Shown: in pieces, positions 31,464 to 42,494 of the stretch
Position numbering within the stretch: the stretch's first letter is position 1
Layout of the letters: every line of letters begins with the position of its first letter
NCBI GenBank assembly: GCA_036320915.1
Contig: JAXBDG010000002.1
Coordinates: 4,182,001-4,246,000, forward strand
Length of the DNA stretch: 64,000 nucleotides
Source of the DNA: Linnemannia elongata
Lineage: Eukaryota > Mortierellomycota > Mortierellomycetes > Mortierellales > Mortierellaceae
Direction: 5' to 3'
Made by a program: the position numbers and the translations under genes
Notes under the pieces: model-generated
The model's input: the letters and a program-made list of their open reading frames with translations, nothing else
What the model was told of the DNA's origin: nothing
Database searches by the model: none

Positions 31464-34400
31464 CTACTTCATACTGAGCTCGATCGTCAGGTTCATGTTC
31501 TTCTCAAGCATGATCTGAACTTCATCCTCCAACGCCCGAACCTGTTCCTTCAATCCACGCTTCTCTGCCTCCCACGCCGCACTATCCCCATCTCCACCTC
31601 CACCACCAGAACCCTTTGCAGGTCCAGCCTTCTTGAGACGGGACAGCTCCTTTCGGAGCTCCGCCCGGTCTCCCTCAAGCTCATCCCGGATCTTGTTCAA
31701 CTCCTCCACATCCTCCTTGGCCATACCCAACTTGCGTTCAAGACTCATCTTGGACCGCTCGATCTCCTGCAAGTCCTGACTGAACTTGGTCCTCGACTGA
31801 TCCAACTCTGCCTGAACTGCTTCAAGACCCTTCTCGAGCTCCTTTTGGCGACGGTCGTGACCTGCAACACGGCGTTCGAGGAAAGTACGATCCTTGACAG
31901 CGACCTCACGTTCTGACCGCTCACTCTCAACTTCCTCCTTCAACTTCTCCAATTGCTCCTCCATCGCCTTGGACTGCTGCTTGAGCGACCGTGTCGTCTG
32001 CTCCAATGCAGCCTCTTGCTGCTGCTTCATGGCTTGCATCTGCTGCTCATATTGCTGCTTCGACACCTGTACCTGCTCCCTCGACGCCTGCAACTGTTGC
32101 TCAAACTCCTGCTTCGACTGTTGTAACTGCTGCTCGTACATACTCGAGTACTCCTGTCGGGCCATCGACAACTCCTGCTGATGAATCGAGTCCAACTGCT
32201 GCTGAAGACGCGTCTCTCTCTCCAGCGACTCTTGCTCATGACGCTGGCTAAGCTCCTGCTGAATTTGCTGCTGCAGCCTCTGCTTTTCCTCCTCAAACAT
32301 CTTCTCCATCTCCTTCATCTTGCCCATCATGCTCGCCTCCAGTTTCTTGCTCGAATTGGCTGCATCACGCTCCATACTCTGCAATAGATCGGTCTGGATC
32401 TTGATCGTCGCATCGGCTTCTTGCTCAAGCTTCTTCACCTGCGCTTCCTTGGCCTTCAAAGCGGCCTCGACCTGATCGAAACGTGTCTTGGCCATGAACT
32501 GCTCCTGCTGCATATCCTTACTAGCCTTGGCTTGCGTCTGCTCCAGAGCCTTCTCGAGGTCCTGGGCCTTGGCCCGCTCACTGAACAGAATCTGCTCCAA
32601 CTCTCTCAACCGGCCCTCGAGCTCCTTCTGGATAGCCAACATCGCCTCGCTGCCGCTGCGCTTCTGGGTCTCGTACTGGGTCTCAAGATCTTGCTGGCTG
32701 CGCTCAAGAGTACTCCACTTTTGCTCCGCATGATCCTTCTGCTCAAGTAACAACCTCTCCTTCTCCTGAAGCGAGTGCTTCTCCTCTTGAAGCGACTGGA
32801 TCTCTTGCTGAAGCGACTGGTGCTGCTGGAGGAGGGACTCGTTGTTCTGCTGAAGAGTATGGCGCTCTTGTTGGAGGGCCTGACGCTCCTGCTGAATGCC
32901 GACAAGTTCTTGATGGATCGTCTCCAACTGTTGCACCATCTCCTCTCGAGTCTGGCGCTCTTGTTCAAGCTGCTGGCGGTTCGATTCCAGTTGCTGACGG
33001 TTCGATTCTAGCTGCTCACGGTCCGACTCCAGCTGCTCACGGCTCGACTCAATCTCTTTACGGTTTGACTCAAGCTCCTTCTTATGGCTCGAAGCCTCTC
33101 TCAACAGACCCTTGACGATACCCTGGAACTGCGAATCGGCCTGTCGCTTCGACTCCGTCAACGCGACCAACTGCTCATGCAACTCATGGACTCTAGCATC
33201 TTGATCCTGGCCACCGTCACCGCCGCTGGCACGAAGCAGAGCCCGCTCCTCAGCCCAAGAGTCCTCACGTCTCTGCATCTCTTCGACAATCTGGACGTTA
33301 TCCTGGATCAGCTCTTGGAGTTCACCCTCGAGTTCAGCAATACGGTCCTCTAGCCTCTTGGACTTGGACTCGAGGTCCTTGATCAACTCGGCATGAGCCT
33401 GCTTGTCCTCAGCCAACACAACCTCAAGACGATCCAGTGCCTGCTCCGTCTCCTTCTTGTGATGCTCCAGATCCTTGAAAGCTTGCTCACGGTCCGCAGT
33501 CGACTTGGTCAAGGCCAAATCCTTCTCGGAAAGTTGATGCTCGAGAGCTTCAAGAGCCTGTTGGTGAGCCAAGCCAATGGCAACCAGCTCTTTCGTCTTG
33601 TTCTCGAGAGCATCCTCTGCAGTCTCCAACTGGGATCGCCATCTCTCATCGTTCTCAAGAGCCTTGGCGTCGTACTCGGATTGTTGATCCCGCAGGTCAT
33701 CCGCATGCTTGGCCTGCATCGCGTCCAGCTGTCTCAAAAGCTCATCTATCGCATCCTGGTGCTCACGCTTCAAGCGGTCCTCTTGATCGTCCAGGGCTCG
33801 GGTGTGCTTTTCATGAAGGTGATCCTGCTCTGCCAGCAAGGCCGCCGCATGTTCTGCCTTAAGGTCGTCCAGGACTCGACCATGCTTATTACGTTGCTGC
33901 TCAAGGTTGGTCTCAAGATCGTCCAAATGGTCCTCACGAAGCTGTTCAAGACTCTTGAGAAGCTGGGCACGCTCGGTATCCCAAGCAGATTTGGCCGAAG
34001 CATGATCCTGCTCGAGACCACGATGTTGCTCGCCCGAGACCGCGCCTGCCTTGGCCGAATGCTCCTCCAGTTCCAGCTCCAGATCGCGGACCTTGTTCTG
34101 CAACTCGATGGTATCGTCCTGGCTGGCCTCGAGGTCCTGTTGCGCAAATTCGAGCTCCTTCTCCAGTTGTGCAACACGGTTGTTGAGGCGCGTCAACAGG
34201 CGGTCGTCGGTCTCCAATGAAATAGCACCCATCTGCGAGCGACTCTGGTCGTCATCGGCAAGCATCTGGATCTGGATGGCAGCAGTTGTTGGTGCTGCAG
34301 CAACCGAAGCCACGGTAGCGACCGAGGATGGCTCCGTAAAGGAAGACGGAATCGGTGGGGGCAGGATACCGTACGAAGTCTTGCTGGCTGTGGCGGTGCC

Positions 34401-37400
34401 AATGTCAGAAGAGGGAGGAGGTCCTACGGGAGGTGGTGGTGGTCCGGCTGGAGGCAGAATCTGCTTACTCAAACCAGATCGGGCACCGCGAGCACTTCCA
34501 CCACTGGTTGACCGCTTTGCGCCACTAAACAGTCCTGATCCAACAACGGCCGCTGCTCCCACGACGGCTGCAGCAGCAACAACACCAGCTCCTCCAGCTC
34601 CTCCAGCTCCGCTGTCAGAACCTGGAATGGGTGGAGGGGCTCTCTGAGGTGGAGGTGATCCAGACAGTATCGAAGAAGACGAAGACATGAACGATTTGTT
34701 GGAACGCGCAGATAACACGCTGATCGAGCTCGTTGTAGACTCATTACGCGTCAACTGGGTAGTCTTGATGGGTGTTGGAGGAGCATTACGGCGGCCAGGA
34801 ACCACTGACTCGTTGTCAGTATCAAAGTCAGTGTCAAGCTCCGTGTCAGTCAAGTCCAGGTTGCGATTGTTGTTGTTGGCGCCAGTTTGACCAGGGACGT
34901 TCTTGAAACTGTCGACAGACACTCTGGAACTGGAGATAGTCGCAGTGGTGGCCTCAATCGAAACGGTGGTGACGGAGGTCATCATGGTCTGGTTTTGTTG
35001 AGGAGCCTGAGGGGGCGAGTTTGGGATTGGAGGAGGCGCCATAGGTTTGTAGTCGGGGTAATCTCTGGTAGATGCTCCCATCATGCCATTGGCCTTCTTT
35101 GTATCAGTGGGCGAGTTTGAGACGGGAAGAGGTGGCATCACAGGCGGCGACGTTGGAGATGTGGCTGGTGGGAGGTTGAAGGTCGAGATGATAGAGACTG
35201 GATGTTTGGACGAGATGATTGATTTGTCGTCATCGTCGTCGTCATGGATGGGTCGACGAGAGTACTGGACCTTGAGAGGGGGTGAGTCCATGCTGTCAGA
35301 GTCCGAGTCGCTCAAAAGACCTCCTCCCAGGGGCTTTCGGACAACATCCTCCTTGGGCATATCCTTTGTCAATGGCAGAGGCATGGGAGAAGCTGATTCC
35401 CATGAGAGGCGCTGGAGCTCCTTGTTGTTGTTGTCGTTGTCGTTAGTCTCCCACGAGTAACGGTCCGACTTGCGACGAGATTTATCCACATCCACTGAAG
35501 GGCGTCCTCCTGGCGCAATGTCCTTTGAGTTCTTAGCGGGTGAAGGCGACCGAGAATGGGAGCGAGAGCGAGAATGAGACCTCCTGGAATGCGCAGGTGA
35601 TCTTGAGCGCGATCTGGAGTGAGCTGGAGAGCGAGAGCGGGATCTTGATAGGGAACTGAAACGGGAACTTCTGCTGCCTCTGGACCGCCTGTCTCTTGAA
35701 ATGGATCTTGACTTTGATCTGGATGTAGCCTTGCCCTTGGACAGAGGGGATCTGGATCTTGATCGTGAAAAGTCGCGTGACCGGCGACCAGAGGATCTTG
35801 AACGCGAACGAGAATGCGACCGGGATCTAGATCTACTGGATCTCGAAAGGGTCGAGGCTAGTGAGTCCCGACGACCCGAGGTAGTGTCCTTTTGCTTGTT
35901 GGAGCCGTTGCGAGCAACCGGTGGACGTGGAGACCACGATCGAGAACGACGGTGGAGGCTGCTCTGATCCGAGAACCGCTTAGAATCTGATGCTCCCTTC
36001 TTGACATCTCCCATCTTGTCAGCCCACTGCCGGTTCTCCTTGAGAAAGTCGTCCTTGCCCTTAACGTCCTTTTGGTCGTCGTCGTGGGTGCCCTTGCCAG
36101 AAGCCAACCAAGAGGTGCGCTTCTGACCAATACTACTCCTCCATGCCTGGGCGTGTTCATTCCAGTTAGGGACAAACTTGTCAGGCAAACTACTACGGCG
36201 CTTGCTCTTCATGTCGGTAAAAGTGGAAGATCCACCCCCACGTGCACGCAGTGGTGGAGATGCCTGCCAGCTGTTCTTGGCTTGCTGCTGGTCATCACGG
36301 GTCATAGGAGATGGAGCTCCGAGCATGTCGTCCAAACTGATACGCTGTCCTCCCCACTCTGAAGAAGTGCGTCTATTGAACGGGCGAGTAGTCATGGGTG
36401 ATTGTTGCTCCGCTGCAGCTCTCAGAGACGCGGCTGCACCTGTGATGGATTGACTGGCACCTGTTGGTCCTTGGGTTGGAGCGCTGTAGTTGTTGGTGGG
36501 TGGTGAGTTAGGAGGGTTGACGTTTTTGATAAAGTTGATGCCTGGTCCAGCGTCGGGTGATGTAGGGATGACGGTAGTGGCACCACCCACTTCGACCTTG
36601 ATCATGTCCGAGTCCGTTTTACGGCCAGTCGTAGGCTTGCCAGAATACAGATCCCGCTGAGCTGGAGGCTGTTGAGCTCCTCCGCCTCTTGGAATGGCTG
36701 GCAGATTCTTCTCGTTCGAGTATCCAGTAGGGGGTGAGCGAACAGCCTTGGTGACAATTGCCTCATCGTCGCTCCAGGGAAGGATCTCGGTGTCGTTCTC
36801 TGTTCCTGTGGGAGAGGTGAGCCACTCGTCAGCCTGAGCATTCTGGCGTTGGTTCCGCTCGTTTCTTTCATTCCTGGCACGGCGCGCTGCAAGGACGGAC
36901 GATGTGTTGGATGCAATTGAAGTCGAATAACTCAGAGCCCGACCGCGGTCGTCCTGCTGATAACGACCCGGACCTTGATCATGTCTTGGTCCAGGGCCAT
37001 AACCCGAAACGACGCTTCCTCCTTGACGACTGTAATAATCGTCCGAATCGGACTCCTGGGGGTATCCTCCTCTGGACCGACCATAGTCGTCTCTCTGTGA
37101 CTGATACTGAGTCGAAGGTGCGTATTGAGTTTGTGGGGTGTAGCCACCACCACCACCACGAGGACCAGAGGGAGGTGATCGCCAGCTATCGGGACTGCCG
37201 GGCGACATCATGGGGCTCTGGTCATAGTGGCTGTTGTATCCATTGCCTGCTCCAGAACGAGGGCCGTTGTTATAAGAGTTGTTGCCTTGTCCACCACCGT
37301 ATCCGTGCTGCTGCCTTGAATTGTTGCCGTAAGGGTGTTGATTGGGGAAATAAGCCGAGGAAGAAGGCGAGGAGGAGCGAGGAGGTGGAGATACAGGCGA

Positions 37401-37985
37401 TGCAGATGAAGGACCCATGTAAGGAGACTGGTAATTGTTGTTATGAGATCCTTGATAAGGTTGATGATGGCGAGGAGGGAGAGGACCTCCTTGGAGGGAC
37501 GAAGTGTCGGACCACTGGCGTTGGTGGGATTGTTGGTAAGGACGAGGACTGATGATGTCTGGATGGCCGGATGATGGTGCTCCTGAATCTTGCCTGTCTA
37601 TTGCGCCACGCTGCCGATCTACCCCTACGATCTATTTGTTGGACGAATGTATGGAGTGAATGGGTATGATATGTATATTAGAGCGGGCTTTAGTGTTTAG
37701 ACTAAGATCCAGGCCAATGGTCCAGACATAGTGTTTTAATTAAAACAAAAATAAAATGAGCCGTTTCGTTTGCAGATCAAAGAGAAGTGAGAGTGGACTC
37801 AGCAGGACCAGCCAGAGTAAAGTGAGGAGAGAGGGTACTGTACTTACAGAGGGGGAAGAGTCTACGGGGTAGTCATTGCTGATGACAGAGGAGCTGTCGT
37901 CGCCCGGACGGGAGCGCTGTCTGGGGGCACGAGGCTGGTTACGGAGAGCAGCGCCCGGGCCATTGTATCGGGAAGAGCCGACCAT
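31464..37985 (-). CDS. Giant coiled-coil protein with SR-type region (2101 residues), unrecognised
   Basis: Two exons (37985-37848 and 37631-31464) join in frame to 2101 residues. The N-terminal 600 residues are Ser/Pro/Gln/Tyr/Gly-rich and probably disordered. About 633-743 is an SR-type region of Arg-Ser dipeptides (SRSRSRSHSRSRSRSS and similar). Then come Pro-rich segments (PPAGPPPPPVGPPP, about 1100) and a short Ala/Val/Gly stretch. From about 1185 to the end is almost unbroken coiled coil rich in Glu, Gln, Leu and Lys, with heptad-like tandem units such as EQLESDREQLESNRQQLES and a Gln-rich part. The last residues include a Gly-rich linker and a final helix ending LTIELSMK. Long coiled coil plus a disordered head suggests a scaffold (cell polarity, septum, Golgi or spindle pole). 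I do not recognise an orthologue. The first exon lies after a C/T-rich leader. Confidence 0.85.
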
Positions 37986-38845
37986 TGAGAGGTGAACCTG
38001 CTGTTATTTGTCTGTGCAGGAAGGCAAGCAAGTGTCTATTGTGTATATACGTTATGAGCAAGAACAAATTATATGAAAAAAACGAGGAGGTTTTGATTGT
38101 TGAGCATTATTTGGTGAGAACGGTTGCTATTGTTTCCTTGCTTTATCCAACGGTCAGAAAGACTATTGTTGTTGTTGTTACTGTTGTTGTAAGGCAGCAT
38201 ACCTATAAGTTTAAGGTGACCAGTTGTCTTATTACTGTTGAATGAGTGTAATGATAGTCAAGAGACACGACTGGAAGGGAGATGATGAAAGAGAGAAGAA
38301 AAAAAAAGAGAGACAAGGCGCGCGAGATGATGATGATGGAAGGTGGAGGGGGGTGAAAGGAAGGAGAGAGAGAGAAGAGGTACCACCACTCGCACTCGTG
38401 AGTGGATGAAAGGAAGGACGAGAGAGAGAGGGGGAGAGGGGGAGAAGAGGGAGGGTGGTTTGAGTGCAAAGGGAAAGGAAGGGAATGGGTAAAGAGAAAA
38501 AAAAAAAAAAAAGGATGATGACAGTAAAAAAAGGTACAAACGAGCAAACGAGTCCAACGACCCAAAGCGGGGCTAAGAGGACATAGTGCCATTGGAAGAG
38601 ACAGAGACGAAAGACGAAAAAGAGAGTTCAGGAACGAGGAACATGAGAACATAAGGGACAAAGGAGCAATTTGCAATACTGCACTTTGATTGGCTGGCGG
38701 GAAAAAAAGGACTACTGTAGAACTGACCGTTGTCCTTTTTGTGTTTTTTGTGTCCTTTGTCTCGTACAATATAAGTACAGCAACGACAAACGGGAAAAAC
38801 TTTTTTACTTTTTTACACACTCCATCATTTACAAACCCAACAACC
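37986..38845. promoter_or_regulatory. Divergent promoter between the coiled-coil gene and the CCCH-methyltransferase gene
   Basis: The plus strand is purine-rich at 38280-38520 (C/T-rich on the coiled-coil gene's sense strand), with an A run at 38495-38512. 38770-38845 is the T-rich leader of the plus-strand gene. An in-frame ATG at 38690 would extend that gene but looks like leader sequence. Confidence 0.4.
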
Positions 38846-40357
38846 ATGCCAACAGCAATTACTCATCACCAGCAAGACCAAGGACAGGACCAAGTGCAGG
38901 ACATCAACGAGCAACAACAACACCCACTAACGCGGCTAACAGGACAGATCGTCCACGCAAGACGATGCTACAAACGACTGTTTTTCATCGACCTGCGGAC
39001 ACAGGAACCTGACAACAAGTCCACAATCCTATTCCGTTCAGACGACACCCGCACCAACTTGCCTCAGTCACTCACGGATCACGATCTGGTATCCTGCTGG
39101 AAAAAGGTCCGCTGTGGAGACACGATCAATCTCGAGGTCTTTGAGGCATCCCGGGACGAGGAAGCTTGTCGGGAGCATGAAGTCTATCAGGCCACCGATT
39201 TCACCGTCCTCAAGGCATGGCCAGGCGACGACCCATTCCCCACCGAACCCGCCATGGGACTCAAGCAGCAAGTCAACATCACTAACAACAACAAGAACAA
39301 AGTCGCCCCCTCAACTTTCACCAACAACACACCCTCGCCCTCAACAACACACCCAACGGTACCAACAACGGCAACTACAACACCAACATGGACGGACTAT
39401 TGCAAGTTTTGGATCAACTCGCAAAAGTGCCTGAAGCAGGATTGCAAGAAGCTACACCCGACTGGAGATGACTATGCCCGGATACAGGAAATGTGGGTGA
39501 GGGAACGGACACTGGCCCGGCGAGAGAGATCCAAACTTCAGGACGACCCACACTCGATCCCATCCAAGGTCCCACATTCTCAGCGGGCGTTTATTTTCTG
39601 TCGTTGGCTTGTCGATACATTTGGGCAAGAGTACCTCAATTCTGGATCAGGAGTTCTGGATGTTGCTGGTGGCAAGGGCGAGATCTCATTGTTCCTCAAG
39701 CATATGTTTGGAATCCATTCAACCGTTGTAGAGCCTAACGTCCGTAGGGACAAGTCATATCAGCGGCGGAATCTTATGGATGTTATTCAGAGGCAACTTG
39801 ACATTGAGGCAGGAGGCGATGGTAATATTCACCGGCGCTGGCTCCCTGCCCAGTCTAATTCTAGTGAGGAGAACCAACAGGAGGAGCGTGGGGAGGTTGA
39901 CAGAGTGAAGGAGAGACGGCGGATCAATAAGGAAAAGGAGGCTCAGTTTGTGGTTCCGAGGCTGTGTACAATCCTGGACGGCCAGTTTGCAGTGGACCAC
40001 AAAGAGGTGTTTGAGAGTGCGTCTATCTTGATTGGCATGCACCCAGATCAGGCAACGGAGCCTATTGTGACCATGGCGATCAAGCACAACAAGCCGTTTG
40101 CAGTTGTCCCCTGCTGTGTTTTTGCACACGAGAATCCTGAACGGAGACTGATCGATGGTAGCGAGGTAAACACTACGCTTGATTTCATCCAATACCTCAC
40201 CGAGAAGGACACCTTTGCGCATGAAAGTGGTGGTGATGGTGGTGATAGCCCTAGCCAGTTTGGACCAGTCAGCAAGCAGTTTCTTCCCTTTGACGGCATG
40301 AACATTGTCCTCTTCCGCCCCCCTGCAGTTGCATCACCCACTAGCAAGATAGCGTGA
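38846..40357 (+). CDS. OB-fold-like, CCCH zinc-finger and methyltransferase-like fusion protein
   Basis: A single exon of 503 residues. Residues about 28-125 look like a nucleic-acid-binding OB fold of the tRNA-synthetase anticodon-binding kind (LTGQIVHARRCYKRLFFIDL). A Thr/Asn-rich linker leads to a CCCH finger at 186-204 (C186, C195, C200, H204; spacing 8-4-3). From about 245 a Rossmann methyltransferase-like domain follows, with motif I VLDVAGGKGE (270-279), an acidic end of strand 2 (VVEPN) and IGMHPDQATEP (396-406) plus PFAVVPCCVF where family members bind substrate. Such domains modify RNA or small molecules using S-adenosylmethionine; the combination suggests RNA methylation, which is inference. 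I chose ATG 38846 because T-rich leader sequence precedes it. The in-frame ATG at 38690 would add 52 residues, mostly a hydrophobic stretch. Confidence 0.82.
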   Translation: MPTAITHHQQDQGQDQVQDINEQQQHPLTRLTGQIVHARRCYKRLFFIDLRTQEPDNKSTILFRSDDTRTNLPQSLTDHDLVSCWKKVRCGDTINLEVFEASRDEEACREHEVYQATDFTVLKAWPGDDPFPTEPAMGLKQQVNITNNNKNKVAPSTFTNNTPSPSTTHPTVPTTATTTPTWTDYCKFWINSQKCLKQDCKKLHPTGDDYARIQEMWVRERTLARRERSKLQDDPHSIPSKVPHSQRAFIFCRWLVDTFGQEYLNSGSGVLDVAGGKGEISLFLKHMFGIHSTVVEPNVRRDKSYQRRNLMDVIQRQLDIEAGGDGNIHRRWLPAQSNSSEENQQEERGEVDRVKERRRINKEKEAQFVVPRLCTILDGQFAVDHKEVFESASILIGMHPDQATEPIVTMAIKHNKPFAVVPCCVFAHENPERRLIDGSEVNTTLDFIQYLTEKDTFAHESGGDGGDSPSQFGPVSKQFLPFDGMNIVLFRPPAVASPTSKIA

Positions 40358-40917
40358 TAATAAAAAGGCATTATATAAAGATGCACGTGATTCTGCAAAT
40401 ATAATGAGAAGACAGAGACGTCTTTGTATTTTTTTTCTGTTGACCTTTCGAGCTTGCCTTGATTCCACCCTCACTCTTTTCCCCAATCATCATCATCCGG
40501 TGACGAATCCCATTGTCGACGTCAGAAAGGTAAGAACGAAAGAGTAAAAGGAAACCAGCTTTGCCCATCTCTCTATTGTTTGTTCCTTGGTTCGAGCGAA
40601 CAAAAAGAACAAAATGACTTTTTACTCCGGGATCATCGTTTTACAATAAACAGCAACGACAAACAAGCAAAACAACCATCATCACCTGCTGTTTATTATG
40701 ACATCATCAACACACCACACCAAACAACCGGACATGGTCAACCTCACTTCCAGGCATCAATACCATGCCCATGGAGGCAGCTCTTGAAGTGTACTGTTGC
40801 TGACTAGTCTCTTTCGATACTCCTGCTGCAACGTTCAGTCTGATAACATAGTACACCGTCCCCTCTACACACTCTGCAAGACCATACTATCATCATCACC
40901 ACCCTATATCACCAGCC
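40358..40917 (+). promoter_or_regulatory. Intergenic region and promoter of the bZIP gene
   Basis: A 560-base gap. The last 120 bases are rich in C, A and T with CACC and ATCATCACC motifs before the ATG. Short frames here are not supported. Confidence 0.4.
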
Positions 40918-42348
40918 ATGACTCTCCCATCCTATGACGACTCAAACCTCCCCACAACAACCATGGCCGAGGAGGTGAATGCCGTCAACGCCGCTATCGT
41001 CGCTGCCGTGGCTGCAGGAGATAGCACCGCCTCATTTACCACACAGCACCACCTCGATGCCCTCCGTATCGATAGCCTCGAGGCCATCGAGAACCTCGTC
41101 TCGGCCAGCGCACGACTCAAGCGGGCCGCTGAGGATGACGAGGAGGCCATCGAAGACAGCGTCAAGCTCCGCAAGCTTCAGGAAGACCTCAACAACAACA
41201 CCAATGCAGCTGCGCAGGCCAGCGGTATCATCTCCAACAACAGCAGCCTCAACACAAGCACCCACAACAGCCCGAGTCATACGACCTCTGTCGAAGTCCA
41301 GATCCCCGCCGTTGCTTCAGAAGATACCAACATGGATACATCCCTAGTGGAGGAGGCCACTCCCATAGTTGTCGAGACGACCATTGCAGAGTCCACCTCC
41401 GTTGTCGTCAAGGATACTACTACAACTGACGCCGCTGCTCGTGTCAGCCCTGCCATCCACGAGGCCATCACCGCAGCAGCCAAGACGAATCACCTGAGTG
41501 CCACATTCCACTCGAGTATCATGGCCGACCTAGAGCGAATCCACCAGGTGGCCAAGATGGACCCAGCGCAGATGGCTTCCTTCTCAACCAACCCCAACAA
41601 CCAAGCAACCTTGGAGCAGCTGACGTCGAGTGCACTGGCCAGTGCCCTAGCACAGTCGCCCCTGTCCGTCAGCACACTTCAGAACACTCTGCAGCTTCAA
41701 CAGCCAACACCCCAACCAGAGGCCACTACCCCTACCCAACAGCAACAGGACGCTGCTGTCCAAGGCATCATTGCCTCGATCCCCGTGCCAACAGCAACCA
41801 CAACCGTCGCCACCGAAGAGCCTGACGCTGGAAACGACTCTGCATCCTCTCAGGACGAAGACGAGACATTGAGCGGCAAGCGGACGAGCAGTCGCAACAT
41901 GACGAATGACGAGAGGCGGCAGCGTCGACTGTTGAGGAACCGAGTGGCGGCCAAGGAGTGTCGCAAGAAGAAGAAGGCCTACGTCAACGAGTTGCAGGAT
42001 ACATGCGCACGATTGCAGGAAGAGAACGCCAGACTGTTGCGGGAGAACGAGGAATTGAACGCCAAGATCACTCTGGGCGCTATGCGTATTGATGAGAATG
42101 TCCGGTTGATCAAGGAGGTCGAGGAGCTTAACGCCAAATTGACTCTGGGCGTGATGACTGCCGGTGTTGCTGCCCATGCCCATGCTCACGTCCACGAGCA
42201 TGACCACGTTCAAGACTCTGTTGGCGTCAGTGTCGCCGAGGTATCACCCAAGGAAGACCAGCCTGCCGTTGTTGTTGCTGTGGATGAAACCCAGCAACCG
42301 CAAGTAGGAGCGCAAGAAGTGGAAGCCATCGCTACCGAGGCCGCTTAA
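40918..42348 (+). CDS. bZIP transcription factor, CREB/ATF type
   Basis: A single exon of 476 residues. The N-terminal 320 residues are Ala/Thr/Ser/Gln/Asn-rich, typical of a transactivation region. The bZIP spans about 333-398: basic region RRQRRLLRNRVAAKECRKKK with the invariant Asn341 and Arg349, and a zipper with Leu359, 366, 373 and 380. NRVAAKECRKKKKAYV matches the CREB/ATF class, which binds CRE-like TGACGTCA sites as dimers. The zipper is followed by a near repeat of 24 residues: EELNAKITLGAM (378-389) and EELNAKLTLGVM (402-413). After it comes a His/Ala patch (AHAHAHVHEHDH) that could bind metal. It is probably a nuclear regulator of stress or cAMP response; targets are unknown. Confidence 0.92.
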   Translation: MTLPSYDDSNLPTTTMAEEVNAVNAAIVAAVAAGDSTASFTTQHHLDALRIDSLEAIENLVSASARLKRAAEDDEEAIEDSVKLRKLQEDLNNNTNAAAQASGIISNNSSLNTSTHNSPSHTTSVEVQIPAVASEDTNMDTSLVEEATPIVVETTIAESTSVVVKDTTTTDAAARVSPAIHEAITAAAKTNHLSATFHSSIMADLERIHQVAKMDPAQMASFSTNPNNQATLEQLTSSALASALAQSPLSVSTLQNTLQLQQPTPQPEATTPTQQQQDAAVQGIIASIPVPTATTTVATEEPDAGNDSASSQDEDETLSGKRTSSRNMTNDERRQRRLLRNRVAAKECRKKKKAYVNELQDTCARLQEENARLLRENEELNAKITLGAMRIDENVRLIKEVEELNAKLTLGVMTAGVAAHAHAHVHEHDHVQDSVGVSVAEVSPKEDQPAVVVAVDETQQPQVGAQEVEAIATEAA

Positions 42349-42494
42349 ATCTGTAGCTTTTTTTTTTCTTCTCTTTGCTACTTTTGATCCCCTCCAATAA
42401 CACACACTTTCAACATGTTCATGCTCCCGCTTCATGTATTTTTTTGATTGTTCATTGCAGCAGGTGTGAGTTGCTTTGTTTATTTAAATGTGAA
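42349..42494. terminator. Convergent 3' ends of the bZIP and F-box genes
   Basis: Only 146 bases separate the two stop codons. The plus strand has a T run (42359-42368), and both 3' untranslated regions must share or overlap this gap. Confidence 0.4.
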
